In this document: in pieces, positions 20,544 through 32,650 of the stretch
Layout of the letters: each line of letters starts with the position of its first letter
Position numbering within the stretch: the stretch's first letter is position 1
Source: Hysterangium stoloniferum
Taxonomy: Eukaryota > Basidiomycota > Agaricomycetes > Hysterangiales > Hysterangiaceae
DNA length: 64,000 nt
Assembly: GCA_015178975.1 (NCBI GenBank)
Contig: WHVD01000117.1
Span: 208,654-272,653, forward strand
Direction of reading: 5' to 3'
The notes under the pieces: model-generated
Seen by the model: the letters and a program-made list of their open reading frames with translations, nothing else
What the model was told of the DNA's origin: nothing
The model's database searches: none
Made by a program: the position numbers and the translations under genes

Positions 20544-22376
20544 TTAAGGTACAAACATTTGTGCCACTTCTAATGAGCGCTTGTGAATTATTAGTCGCCA
20601 TGTCATCTTCAAGTCTGATCCAACTCCTTGTCCTTGCATCCTTAAATCAATTCTCAACCAGCAGACAATGGTCGTAGATGCTCCATAGTGTATATTACTT
20701 CGGGATGGACTTTGCGTCGCCTTGAATGGATCCGTGTCTTCTATGTTTGCAATGGATCCTTTGCCTTCACATCGAGCTGCCTTATAAGACGGCATATAAT
20801 ATAATGATATAAGTGGGTTGTAATTATTTCGATCACCTCAAAGTGCTTATATCTACCTCTCGAACTGCTTCTGAAAACTCCCAAAGAATCTCCAACCTCC
20901 ACCTGACTTGGACTGGTTTATCAAGGGAACCAACCAACCATCCTCGTACTCTGCCATTTTGCACATGGACCGAGTACACAGACCACAATCTACTGGCGAT
21001 GGTCCGATTCATTTGAAGGTCACCGTACAGATGGGAGGAATAGACCTCCGAGTCGTCTGTGGGAATATGTAGCATAGCTGATGCTATCATATCGACCACG
21101 TTCTCAAAGCGAAGCTGCCAATCTGACCTCGCCAGGGAATGAGAGATTTCTTGAGTTCCCGTTGTACCATCTTCCGCGGGCGTATCAGGCATGCCCATTC
21201 CGACCCTCACATAAGCGCCGAGGGAACGCCAAAGCGTGTTGGTGACAGATTGTTGTGGTTTGAGATGTGCGGCGTGATGGGAAGAATAGAACCGGGACAT
21301 GTGTACCGTGCTTTTTGGTACGGTATCCACGACATCGGGAACATGGTCAGATACATTGTGACAGGGATGCTTAAGACGAGTCCGTTCATCCGCCGTCTCC
21401 GGACAACAAGAACCCTCTCGAGCTTGATTATACTTCGCGTTAGAGAGCAGGGCGTCTTCGAAGTTGTAAGCCCCGCTGTTAGCTATAGGTCCTCCGGAAT
21501 CATCACCTTCAGGCGGCTTTGACTATGTAAGCATAAAGTGACTTTATATCATGTGTTGTTGGTTGTACTTACATTCATTGTTAGCGGCAGCCCGTCGAAC
21601 AGGCTATCAGCCATCTCAATCCAGAAATCCAAGAAGTTTTCGTTCGGAATTGCGATACCTTGAGCGACCTGAAGGAAGTGGCCTTCAATAGTAGGTCGAT
21701 GAAACATGAACAGACGACATCCACCTCTGTAAGGCGTTTGACACGATATATGCGCGTTATCCACGTTGTGTTCTCCAAACTATTGTCTGTCTTTCTCAAT
21801 TTAACAACGCCAAACTGCACTGAGTGCCAGGCATTCGGTCCTTGTGTAGCTGAGCCATGGTGACCAATAATGTCATGAGGCTGCAACTATAACATTCGTG
21901 AGTTAAACCGACTTTGAGCTTGCCATGGCCTGTACATGAGTACCTTTGTTCTCAACACACATTTACCCATAGGTCCATGTACTGTTGTCGGTGGCGCTGA
22001 ACGAACAACGTCTAGAGCTACGGAAGGATGATCTATCGCGGTAGTGCCCATGCCTTGATATGCGATGACGACTGGAACAACGAGTAGCATCGCGAGCACC
22101 CAGGATGTCCTAAACGTGATGTCATGGTCAGCATAATGACGGTTGGGCATGACTTTGGCGTATATACCGTATGCTCTTCTCTCGACTCGAGCACCCTATC
22201 CACCTCCATGCCCCCACCATGGGCTTAGGTCGTGCGGGTGGACCGAGTAGCGTTACTCCCCCGCCCTGAAGACACTGCAGGAGCCCTCCGACCAGGGTGG
22301 ATAGTCCCGCTGGTTTGGGGGATAGAGGCAGAAGCACTGGCGGTGGACGGGTTGCTCGATGAAGCGTTTCTGACAT
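20544..22376 (-). CDS. Single-pass membrane protein of the local family, copy D (six exons, apparently intact)
   Basis: Function unknown. Exons on the minus strand: 22376-22168, 22109-21944, 21886-21725, 21668-21573, 21522-20857, 20780-20544, giving about 511 aa. Exon 2 (166 nt) and exon 3 (162 nt) have exactly the lengths found in copy A, and all phases agree. Proline-rich start (RPPPVLLPLSPKP), one membrane helix (SWVLAMLLVVPVVIAYQG), then GHHGSATQG, KTDNSLENT, QGIAIPNE, KYNQARE, HPCHNVSDH, STVHMSRFYSSH and MPDTPAEDG. There is no signal peptide at the extreme N-terminus, so a type II topology is my inference. Start ATG is aligned with A and B. The last exon reads through where copy C has TGA and ends in a different tail from copy A, so the C-terminus is not conserved in the family. 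Conserved Cys, His and Asn-X-Thr sites lie after the helix, which fits an extracytoplasmic domain. Confidence 0.72.
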
Positions 22377-22500
22377 CTTGCGACGATAAGGACTGCGTGG
22401 AGCCACTAGTAGAACCTTGCTTGGGGTTGGAAGCCAGATTAACAAGATGTTGTGGGTGGAAGAGTAAGAGTGGCTGAGTTAGCGAGTGCTACGAAACAAA

Positions 22501-22518
22501 CCTCCCTCTTATATACAT
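22501..22518 (-). promoter_or_regulatory. TATA box of copy D
   Basis: Read on the minus strand: TGTATATAAGAGGGAGG, about 130 bp before the start codon at 22376. Same block as in B and C. Confidence 0.65.
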
Positions 22519-22519
22519 C

Positions 22520-24905
22520 ATGCAAATCCCATCTGTCCCCAATGCGCTCACTCTTAGTGTTACTAAGCTACTGTACTGACCTGCTTACTATCGAACGGCC
22601 AAATTTTAACAGTTCCCTCTTTTCACACACCCTCAAATTGACTTAATGGTCTTAATTCTTCCTCCGCGTGTGACTTGGTACCAAACCCGACCGCTCCGTT
22701 TCTCACGTGCCTGTCAAGGAGATATCTCCAGATCCGCGATGGATTTCATTGAGGCCCCAGTCTTGTTTGGGCCTGAGAGAAGTGAAAAGTCAAATTCTGC
22801 TCGTCACATGGTGACGGAAAATCAGAATCTTCAGCGTGGCTGATGGAAATATAATGACAAGGTAGACTCTCGTAAAACGAGGGGACATGCACCCATCGAT
22901 AAGGACATGCAATCGTTTGTGAGAAGCACTCTTATCCCATGGTGCCAACCTGTCTCCCAATCGCTTACCATTTACGATTTTAAAAAAGAAGCCAAGGACA
23001 AAAAGAAACGTCTTGTTGATCTTTCCGCATCTAAATTAAGTCGAGTTTCTTTGGTAACCTAATACACCCTAATTATTTTGACTTCGCTGTCGTACCACCT
23101 AAGCAGGTTCCTAATGACACTCGCACTGTCACTTCATTGTCATTCGATCGGAGATCAGCCGGACTGGCCATTGTTTGGTTAGGATTCTCAGATTCACTGT
23201 TTGGAAGCGATTCACTGGCACCGGTGGGCCTTTCATTTTGGGAACAAAATAACATATCAACCTGAGTCGATGAATATGCACGGGGGAATTGATCGAGCTA
23301 GCTGCATTGCTCAAGGTAATTAGGAGAGTGGCAGACAGTGCACTCACTATAAAACTCAGATAGCACCGTCTGGCAATTTTTGCAGCAGTGTTGTGTGACG
23401 TATGTTAGCACTGTTTAGTTGCCGCAAGAGACTCATTTTATAATGAACTCCAAGCGCATATTGGTAAATATCACGATCATAATGATATTTTTTTCTATAG
23501 ATGGAGGGGTAGGTAACTTTTATCCATTTGCCTCTAAATAGTATAAGGCAAAAATGGAACCACTCGGAGTGTGACAGGGTTGACACTTCACAAATTTGCG
23601 CGATGTCATGTTCCGAATCGGATCCAATTACATAGCCGAAATGCGCGATACCTGAATATCTCAATCGGAGTATTTCATGGTACCGCCGGGTTAGGGACAT
23701 CCGCAGTCGAAGGAGAACTCGGCGCGGTTATCCGAAAGAGTCCATATAGTGGCCTTCTTCAAGGTGTGCCCCTCCAACGCTCCATCGCATTGTAATATTA
23801 AATCACGCCATCTAATTCGTTGGGAGTTCAAGAGACCGGTGCTGAATGCAACTATTCCCCAATCTGTATAAGCGGCAGGAGCTCAGCACACTTTGGTGTT
23901 CATATGCATTTGCTATTCTCTGACGCCACAGGCGGGGAGTCCAGTTACCCGCGTATGGCGAGCACTTCGTTCGCGTTTCTTGCTCCGCCTTCGTGTGAAG
24001 GTCACTGTAAGGTGTAAGAGGATTGAGAGATGGAGAGTAAAGTCGGTAGTGTGCTTCGTAAGGAAAACAGGAAGGTCCAGAGGATGGTGGCGACAAGGTT
24101 GATAACGGGATGTTTTAAAACAGCGGCAACAAACATCCTCGAGTATCATGTGTTTCTTCCCCCAATCTAACTTCGACGTAACAAAGTAATCCACTCAGTA
24201 GCACTTCGGCTGACGACTTTACCAACGAACGACTCACCTGCTATCCCCAATGATCAGGTGCTCACGATTAGTCTCACGATAGCACCGCGCTCTCCTCCAT
24301 CTCATTTTCCGACTATCTTCGTGCTCTAAATTTGCGCGGTTGCTTATATGTATATATTCTAGCGAGATGTGATCCGATTTGAAATGCAATTTGAACTGTG
24401 GTCTGAGTCGGTGTACAAAGGATTTCAAAATTTGCTGTCTGAGAAGATGCTTCATTATTACTGGACTTTTTGTCGTGCCAAGGGCATTTCGGTTCCTTCT
24501 TATGGTGCAGCATAAACAGGGCTTCTAGTACCTACATTGACACATCTTTCTCTCAGCTCCTGTTGACGCAGGGTACACGGTGGACGCGAGCAAAAAGCAG
24601 AAATATACTGGGACCCACAGGTGTCATCATGTTGTTTCTTCTTTGGGTAAGGGAAGACTTTATTTTCACACACCTCAGCATTTGTGACGGCGGTGTCAAA
24701 CCCAGCCGCTCCGTTTTCCCACGTACAATAGGCGAGGACAAAGAGAGATTGTTGATCTTTTCACCATCCAATTAAGTTGAGTGTACCTAATTATTTTGTT
24801 ATCGCCACAATTTTATCAAGATTCGATCACATCTTGTCGGCGTCATAAGATGTATGACTTGCTTCTGCTCGGAACTCCTATACTCCCTTATCCTGACTTA
24901 CGAAG
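22520..24905. other. Intergenic region with an internal duplication
   Basis: No gene is recognised. About 22970-23100 (AAGGACAAAAAGAAACG, TTGTTGATCTTTCC, CCTAATTATTTTG) resembles 24720-24810 just before the kinase-like gene, and 22660-22720 resembles 24680-24725 (AAACCC-ACCGCTCCGTTT against AAACCCAGCCGCTCCGTTTT). So the upstream region of that gene exists twice, the first time without a readable gene after it. ORFs at 23356-23700 and 23820-24190 have no support. Confidence 0.5.
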
Positions 24906-27737
24906 ATGGACTTTGCACCCATACTCCTCCAGTTATCTAACCTTCCTCCACAGACTCCTGAAGTTAGCGTAGCAGTTAACTTGATGATCCAGGTGATAAG
25001 TACAGAAGTGGTAAGTGGTAACTGGCAACAACATATTGCGCAATACATTTCAGCGGTAATGCAAATATTAACGACGAAAAGCAATGCTGCGAAGCTTAGC
25101 TTTCTCGTTCGTGTAGCTGCAACTCATCTCGTTGCCATATCAGAACATACACATGACTAAAAAAACCATCCTCCTGACGGATTAAAGGCAGGCCGGGTGG
25201 CGTTCCTGGGGTGAGCATTCTCAATGCATGCCACTATCCCTTGAGAAGTTGCGACCAAAGTATTGGCATTTTATATAGCCTTTTGCATAGACTGTTAAAA
25301 GTGGCGAAACAGTCCGACACTCCTTCCTCGGTTGCCACGATGATGTTGTATCGCAGTCGTGAGCAACAGATCGACAATCTCAGTGAACAGTTGAGAAATA
25401 TCGAATCTTCAACCTCAGTAATATTTTGTTATTATGCTCCATACGAATGCTGACTAAAACTTCGTTTGAAGGTGGCAATTGGACTCAATGCATCATTGGT
25501 TGTGAACGGCCTCCTCGCCACAGTGACGTCGAGAAACTCGGCGGCCACCAATTTGCTTGCAGATATGCGTTTCTTGATGAAATCCAACTCATCACTTGTC
25601 TGGCTGGGAAGAGATATTATGACAGATGAGTTGACTGGAACTGACGTACGTGACCAAATATATGATATACTACGCCTTCCAAGACCAAGTAATCGTAACT
25701 TCAACATTTAGCTTTCACTTTTTACACGATCAGACATACGGCTTACCCGGATCATTTGCCTGGATCATTCCCCTGTTCCTGACAGAGCACCTAATTATCT
25801 AGGTATATTCGTCAGGGTCTTTGAAGCACAATGTGCAAATGGCCAAGCTGTGATAGTCAAAGTCTACGAGGGACACGGTAAGAACCGAAGTCCTGAGAGA
25901 GCGCAAAAGGCTGTGAGTCAGCCGTATCTAACCCTAACCAGTGCCTGATGGGAGCATTGGCAGTTTCGCAAGATGCTCGCTTGTAGTAAGGCCTCGTTTC
26001 TATATCCGTCTATTGCTACTCTTTGTCTCTCAGGAATTATACTAATCTTCAATTGATCGGTTGCAGCTCTTCCACGGAAACCATCCCTTTTCATGTCTAT
26101 AAATCCCCACAGGGAGATATGGAACGTTTTCAGGATTGGCTCACTAGAACCCTAAAGTATCACCCGACGGAAACTATAGAGGGCATATCGCATGGTAAGA
26201 TCATAGAAGCCATGATATTCGTGACTGATGGCGGGATCTTTCACTAGAAGGATTCTTTTAAGGTTGATTAAACTCGTGTTCTATTACTTCCATATATGAA
26301 CTGAGTTTACGGGTAGGAACTGATCGATTTCCAATTCCAGCGAGGAATTCGACGTGCCCTTCCTCCGGTAGTCTTATTACCCAAAATTCCATACTACCCC
26401 TAACTTGGATTAGTTCTCGTCAGGTATAGTCGACGTGCATATGCGAGGTGGCAAATTACAGTGGTCACTGATTTACAGCGGGGAATTAACCGAAGGAGTA
26501 CCAGATGCGGTGTCTAGTATTTTCATTATATATGGGCATTGGATGCTGACTACCTCATTGTAGCTGGATCCGGAGATTGGATACAATCAAATTGGTATCG
26601 TATCTGACTTGTAGGTCTAGAGCGCGAACAAAACATCCAAATCTGACCAGAACCCCAGTGAACCTCAACCGGGCATCGACATTGTATGCGGATTCTTCGC
26701 CGGATCCCTTTTTTGGATGTCAGATACTACTACCGGCGTACAATCGATCGTTGATAATGGGTAAATAATGATATGCCAACTTGTTCAATCGTCATAGCAA
26801 GTTGGCATATCATTATTTACCCATCAGCGGTTGAGACCTTGTAGGACACTTGTACAAAGTGATGTTCCCATTGCTCTGGGTGACATAGGATACATTCCAA
26901 AGCCATCTTCTGGAGAAGTAAGTACATTCCAAGTGCTGGGAAACATCCATAGTCTTCTGCAAGAGCTTCCTCGAGCTCCTCATGCGGTATTTCCCTATAA
27001 GTCTCGACCCGCAGACGCGCCTTTTTCTGAATATAAGGCGTGGAATAATCTGCCTCCTGCCGAACCGGAGGTAATCACTTTTGAAGGTCAACCGGTGTAT
27101 AAGAAGTACGTTGCAGTATCCTAGTTATACACTTTACGCCTGACCCCGATGGCATACTAGGTACACCTACATAGATCCTCCTGTGACGTCAGCCATGAGC
27201 TGAATGAATTGTTACGTTTGGATTAGCCCAAGGGAAATATGCAAGTTCTACTCACGATAGGTCATGCAATTTATCAAAAATCACAATCTATCGATATCTT
27301 CCTATGACTTACAACTAGGTATATCCTCCTTGATGTCTATAAGTTGTCGTATTGATATAACTTGTCTGTCATGAAGTAACGCTTGCAAATGTGGAATGTT
27401 CATTTGCATTGTATCCTGACGACGAGTGCGTACCATTTTTGTTATTTTGTACTTATTATGTCTCAAGGCGACGCCAAACAGCTTCGTTGAGTCCTTTCCG
27501 GATGAGCCTTATATGTCGGAGGCATCCTCTGTTGCCAGCCAAAAACTCTTTCCACCTACAGTATATTTGTTTGAGACCATCGAAGAATATAAAATCAAAG
27601 GTTCAGGAGAACCTGTGGTTACCAAACTATGCCGCGCATCTTTCTCTTCAGAACCAGACTGGATCCAGGAGTCACCTTGGCCATGTTACACGGAGAAGTC
27701 TGAAGGATTCTCTTTGGTTAACTACTGTCAAGAGTGA
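24906..27737 (+). pseudogene. Remains of a helical-bundle plus kinase-like gene (multi-exon)
   Basis: A string of exon-like segments on the plus strand reads, in order: a helical N-terminus from ATG 24906 (FAPILLQLSNLPPQTPEV); a charged coiled-coil piece (YRSREQQIDNLSEQLRN, about 25345); NASLVVNGLLATVTSRNSAA (about 25480); VFEAQCANGQAVIVKVYEGH (about 25815), where VIVKVYEG resembles the lysine-bearing beta strand of a kinase N-lobe; LQLIGCSSSTETIPFHVY (about 26050), like the following strands and hinge; and IGYIPKPSSGEVSTFQVLGN (about 26890). Basidiomycetes have large families with an MLKL-like helical N-terminus joined to such kinase-like domains. I see no catalytic HRD or DFG motif, frames do not join cleanly, and a perfect hairpin lies between exons. 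Probably a decayed member; the identification is tentative. Confidence 0.35.
26758..26823. repeat. Perfect 26-bp inverted repeat (hairpin)
   Basis: TGGGTAAATAATGATATGCC plus six bases at 26758-26783 is the exact reverse complement of 26798-26823, with a 14-base loop between them. There is no mismatch in the stem. It lies between exon-like pieces of the kinase-like gene. Confidence 0.95.
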
Positions 27738-28741
27738 ATATTTATCTATAGCCCTTCCATTAACGACTGACGCTGAGATCTTACTAGCTATTTGATTGAG
27801 TATTATCAGCTCCCCGTAGGTTCATTGGAATATTCGCAAAATGACACAACACCCAACTTAAGGCCACAATCGCTACAACCCGACCCGGGAATTACAATAT
27901 GAAAGAACAAGCCCATTTGAAGGACCAAGAACATCTCATGTTCCAGCAGATATATTCCGGCAGATATATTTCATATGTTTTCATAGTGGCACAACACATC
28001 TTTGAGCATCGACGACGATTAGCTTCCTACAATTGTTAGGATATTCGCCCCCCACCGCCCGAATGGGTTAAATAACCTCAATTAGTTTTTCAAGAATAGT
28101 TCTCAAAACCTTTAGCTTAGCTATCAGTTCCCCTTCCTGTAAAATCCTCCACGAAAAGAAAATCTTCGAGGCTGCCATAAGGTTGAGTCATTTCTTGAAA
28201 TGTACGTATGCAACGTTGATCAAAATACACCGTGGTTCTTATGTCTATATGCAGTACAGTTTGAAGGTTGCATCCATCCACATCAATAAAATGGTTACGA
28301 CATTACCGATTCATTCACTACGGATTCAGCTTAAGGCGATTTTCATTTTCTCCTGCTAATTGTGTGTTCAACACTTGTCGTCGTCAGACCCTGGTGAAGG
28401 TCAGGCATTTCTCAACACTCTCAAACCATTTGCGTACTACTGGGTAAGACTAGCCAATACAAACTAACATAATGAGTAGGAGGGTATTGTATTTGCCTTG
28501 TGCACTCATTAGGGTCAATGATGCACAAGTACTACACAACATACGGGGGAAATAGGACCATAGCAAGCCGATTGGTAGGCACTATATCATCACATTACTT
28601 TTAGGTGATCAGTGTCAGTTCTAACTGTCATAAGGTATTGGAGCCCAGACGACTGGATTTAAAAACATTCTAGGGTGCTTTAACCTTTACATGTCTTAAC
28701 CACATCGACATTAGGCGGCCGCTGTGGAACCAAGACTATTT
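27738..28741. other. Spacer without recognisable gene
   Basis: AT-rich sequence with stops in all frames. I see nothing that I can support. Confidence 0.6.
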
Positions 28742-28890
28742 ATGACTCACATCATGCACAAGTGGTCATCTGCGACGCATGACCAGTTGAGTCTCTTCGC
28801 AGGAGCTGTTCTGGCCCCTCATGGCGTACAAGTCCTGATTCTAGAAGCACTTCTGAGTCCCAGCGACTCCCCAGCCGGTGGTCATCAGTG
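28742..28890 (+). pseudogene. Relic of an FAD monooxygenase N-terminus
   Basis: TCACATCATGCACAAGTGGT, GTTCTGGCCCCTCATGG and GATTCTAGAAGCACTT match, base for base with few changes, the start of the broken FAD monooxygenase on the minus strand at 36310 (translated there as LASHGVQVRILEALSCPSES; here LAPHGVQVLILEALLSPSDS). The dinucleotide-binding glycine motif is destroyed by frameshift and a TGA. Homology fades after about 28890. Confidence 0.75.
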
Positions 28891-30603
28891 AGGTTATGGA
28901 GGCGAACATGCTTAGAAATGGCTCGCCGGAGTGAAAGAAGTTCTACATATCCTTGGACAACCCAAAGAGTGCCTCATATCCGTGCGCTATGATAATTCAA
29001 GGAGGCGTCTTCTGCATAGGCATAGGAGGCTCTACACATTGATCAGCTCAGTGGCAAGTCGAACAAACACTTGAACTAATTCTCGTCAATTATTTGCAGG
29101 TGCCGCTGTAATTCCTTGGAAATGTCTTGACCATCCTATCATCAGATATGGATACGACTTGGAAGTATCTATTGTGTAACATGTCTTCTTTGCAATGTTT
29201 ACTCTACCATGATCGTTTATTCGGCGGATTGATAGTACTGCATCCACACGCCAGTGGAGTGGATATTATTTTTTCGTGAGCGTTGTTGACCATCTATTGA
29301 GGAAAAGCCTAAGAACCGTGACCACTCTGTGGACTCCGGCTTGTCAGGGGGGCAGCCTCCCCCCCACAACGTTACTCTGCATCGACAACTCTGACCATAT
29401 TTCACTCTAGGTATTTATCAGGCCCATGGTCAGAATCAACAAATGAATTATGAATTTGAACGCTTTTGAAAGGTTTTACAGCTTTACCGGAAAGCCTCGG
29501 ACAAAAACGGAGGTACGGTCCGTCCATGGTCTCCCTTTGTTCCACAAAGCTCTATTAACCCTCGTCAGCTTTCATATGAATATAACGTAGACAACATTGC
29601 ATGGCTTGGCACTAAGGCGGCGAAGGAGATAAACAATCAAAAGTCAGGCAGAATCATGCCTGTAGGCGTGCATTAAGGTTTACGTTTCGAAAGCCACTTG
29701 TCGATTCGGAGCAATGGCAGAAGCACCTGCCATCACCCAATGGTCTCCATTGGGTCTCCAGTGACCATGTCTTCCAAAGCTTGGCCTCGTTTCAGATAGT
29801 TCTTCACGTAATAATGCAATAATGTTGATTTTATTGATGTTGCCTCACCTAAAGCATCTCATTGGCAGAGTATGATCAAGTATGATCACTACACACCCCT
29901 GTTGGAATACGAGCGTTACATAAACTCGTAACACATATCCCTTTGTTTTTGTCTCTTTATTCCCTTTGTTCCATCCCTTTTGTTGCCCTATTTAGTATCC
30001 TATTGTTTGGCAGACATATATAAGTAGCCTAGTGTTCATGTATATACTTATTCGTTTGCCTAATCTTACTACAAGATATACGCACAAACGAAATTTATAT
30101 ACTGCTCTTATAGTTCATTCGGAGCTTCTATATTTTATTCTAACAACCCCAACCTTACGCAAGTGGCGTATATTACCAAATGGAGGACCGATCTGGACAA
30201 CAAGGGGGCGATATAAAGTCTATTGAGACAGCTTCTTGACCATTCCTACTTTTGACTGCGGCTGACGATACAGTATACTACGCGGACACACACTTCTCAC
30301 TCATGGTATTAATTGCCGATATTGACTGTAAATAAAGATCCGTGAAATTCCTCATCGCTTATCTCAATGCATTCTTCTGAATATTCTATTCACCGGCAAA
30401 ACTAATCTATGCGAATGCTGAATCTTCTTCCGATTTCGACGAAATGAAACGCATAATTTCTATTGAGTCGCCATGACCCGTGATCATTGGGCGGAGCTAT
30501 AACATGGGCCACAGGTGCAGCCTGATCTCCATCATCTCATAACTACTTTTTATCACCCCCCAGTAAACCTATCATACAAACACCTCACCTTCTCCACAAA
30601 TTG
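28891..30603. other. Spacer without recognisable gene
   Basis: Stops are frequent in all frames. Homology to the MDP..SIKP family unit begins at about 30555 with CCCCCCAGTAAACCTATC. Nothing else can be supported. Confidence 0.55.
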
Positions 30604-31300
30604 ATGCATTCTTTGTGTTCCATCAAACCCGCTGTAGTCCTCATCAGGATCATGGGGGCATTACTCCCCAACTGGTAGATGTTGGGAGTGGCCCGGGCCA
30701 CTTTCATCGAATTCCTGACTCCCAGCATTTGGGCAAGATTGTCTAGCATGTTCACGGTTACCGTCCCATCAACACAGTAAGCATATTTCCCATTCTTTCT
30801 CCACCACCACCGCCACTTACATTCGCAATAGGACCTGTTTCGCTACAAAATCTCTGCTCGTCTCCAGGTCCTTGTTCTCTGTTCTTCTCCGCCACTTGAT
30901 TGCAGCATGGCAATTCAAGTTTTTGGACAAGATAACAGATTTGTCCATCGTGTTTGAGGGGAGGCTTCCTGGTATCAACACTGATTTGAGGTACAACATC
31001 TTCTACAGCATGTTCGCTGCGTGTAGGTTCCTCTTCAATTTCAGCCTGGATCTTAATGAGGCAAGGGGGTCACTTCATCTACTTCCCAATAATACCCTCA
31101 CATGCTCGTTGCATGTGGTCTGTTATGGTGATGTGTGAGCCACAGTTCCTTTTTCCACATATATTATCTTGTTCTCATACTGTACAAGTGTTCTTTTTGA
31201 CAGATTGTGTCCCCTCGCGACTAAAAGCCTTGCTACAATGATTGCGCTCAACAATTACACAGGAAAGAGGAGCTTACTCGTCGCCCAGTTCCCAACCTGA
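30604..31300 (+). pseudogene. MDP..SIKP membrane protein family, copy E
   Basis: From ATG 30604 it reads MHSLCSIKPAVVLI and then meets TAG at about 30681, where copies F and G have sense codons (HKYMLGVALVSL). The rest follows the family: an intron ending GCAATAG at about 30832, KISARLQVLVLCSSPPLDCS-type frames with FLDKITDLSIVFEGRLPGI, and the exon starting after CTTTTTGACAG (about 31203). It is joined at about 31298 (CAGTTCCCAAC) to the tail of copy F in opposite orientation, losing its last exon. Dead by nonsense and rearrangement. Confidence 0.7.
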
Positions 31301-31308
31301 GGATAGAA

Positions 31309-31988
31309 TCAATCAGCAAACATGAAGTATATGTGAGTGCCTAAAATCTCACCGTCTCTTGACCTCAGGACAGACAGTCTCCTCAATCTGTCAAAAAGAA
31401 CACTTGTATGAGCACGAGATAACATTTATGGAAAGAGGAACTGTGACTCACACATTGCCATAACAGACCACATGCAACGAGCATGTGAGGGTATTATCAG
31501 GAAGCAGACGAAGTGACCTCCTTGCCTCATTAAGATCCAGGCTGGAATCGAAGAGGAACCTACACGCAGCGAACATGCTGGAGAAGATGTTGTACCTCAC
31601 ATCAGTGTCGATACCAGGAAGCCTCCCCTCCAATGTGATGGACAATCCCATCATCTTGTCCAAAAACCCGAGTTGCCATGCTGCAGTCAAGTGGCGGAGA
31701 AGAACAGAGAACAATGACCGAGAGACAAGCAGGGATGTTGTGGCGAAGGAGGCCCTATGGCGAATGTAAGTATAAGTGGCGGTGGCGGTGGAGAAGGAAT
31801 GGGAAAAATGCTTACGGCGTTGATAGAACAATATCTGTCAACATCATAGACAATCTGGCCCCAATGCCGGGAGTCAATGACTCGATGAGGCTGACCAAGG
31901 CCACTCCCAACATATATTTGTGAGAAAAAAGTGCCGCCACGATCCCGATGAGGACCGCGGCGGGTTTGATGGAACGCAAAGGATCCAT
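31309..31988 (-). CDS. MDP..SIKP family, copy F: small two-part hydrophobic protein, C-terminally altered
   Basis: Function unknown. Exons on the minus strand: 31988-31816, 31754-31452, 31387-31309, joining in phase (2, 2) to 184 codons. The N-terminus MDPLRSIKPAAVLIGIVAAL is hydrophobic with a second hydrophobic stretch (YMLGVALVSLIESL), so one or two membrane segments are likely. The middle holds LLVSRSLFSVLLRHLTAAW, RLPGIDTDVRYNIFSSMF and SLDLNEARRSLRLLPDN. Compared with copy G, F lacks about 115 bases between two ATTG tetranucleotides at the start of exon 3, so its last 26 codons are in a different frame from the family tail (TVLVKHIEETVCPEVKR in G). The frame is open but the product is probably not the ancestral one. 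Confidence 0.5.
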
Positions 31989-32650
31989 CGATTTGTGGAA
32001 GAGGTGGAGGTGGTTTGTAAGATAGGTTTACTGGGGGGTGATACTGGTTCAGAGTAGGTGGAGAATAAGCCCCCCCAGTAAACCTATCTTACAAACCACC
32101 TCCACCCCTTCCACAAATCGATGGATCCTTTGAGTTCCATCAAACCCACCGTGGTCCTCATCGGGATCGTGGCGGCACTTTTTTCTCACAAATATATGTT
32201 GGGAGTGGCCTTGGTCAGCCTCATTGAGTCACTGACTCCCGGCATTGAGGCCAGATTGTCTTTGATGTTGACAGATATTGTTCTATCAATGCTGTAAGCA
32301 TTTTTCCCATTTCTTCTCCACCGCCACCGCCACTTATACTTACATTCGCCATAGGGCCTCCTTCGCCACAACATCCCTGCTTGTCTTTCGGTGGTTTTTC
32401 TCTGTTCTTCTCCGCCAGGTGTTTGCAGCATGGCAACTCGGGTTTTTGGACAAGATGACGGGTGTTGGAGGGGAGGCTTCCTGGTATCGACACTGATGTG
32501 AGGTACAACATCTTCTCCAGCATGTTCGCTGCGTGTAGGTTCCTCTTCGATTTCAGCCTGGATCTTAATGAGGCAAGGGGGTCGCTTCGTCTACTTCCCG
32601 ATAATACCCTCACACGCTCGTTGCATGTGGTCTGTTATGGCGATGTGTGA
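31445..32650. repeat. Giant inverted repeat formed by copies F and G
   Basis: Copies F (minus) and G (plus) are head to head. The arms, about 580-600 bp each, are nearly identical. The centre is a spacer of about 35 bp (32037-32070), bounded by GGTTTACTGGGGGG and CCCCCCAGTAAACC. Copy E on the far side is again inverted relative to F, so three successive copies alternate strand. Confidence 0.9.

Noticed and set aside
23356..24194. Several 60-114-codon ORFs on both strands
   Set aside because: No motif, no paralogue in the window and no spliceable neighbours; expected by chance at this length.
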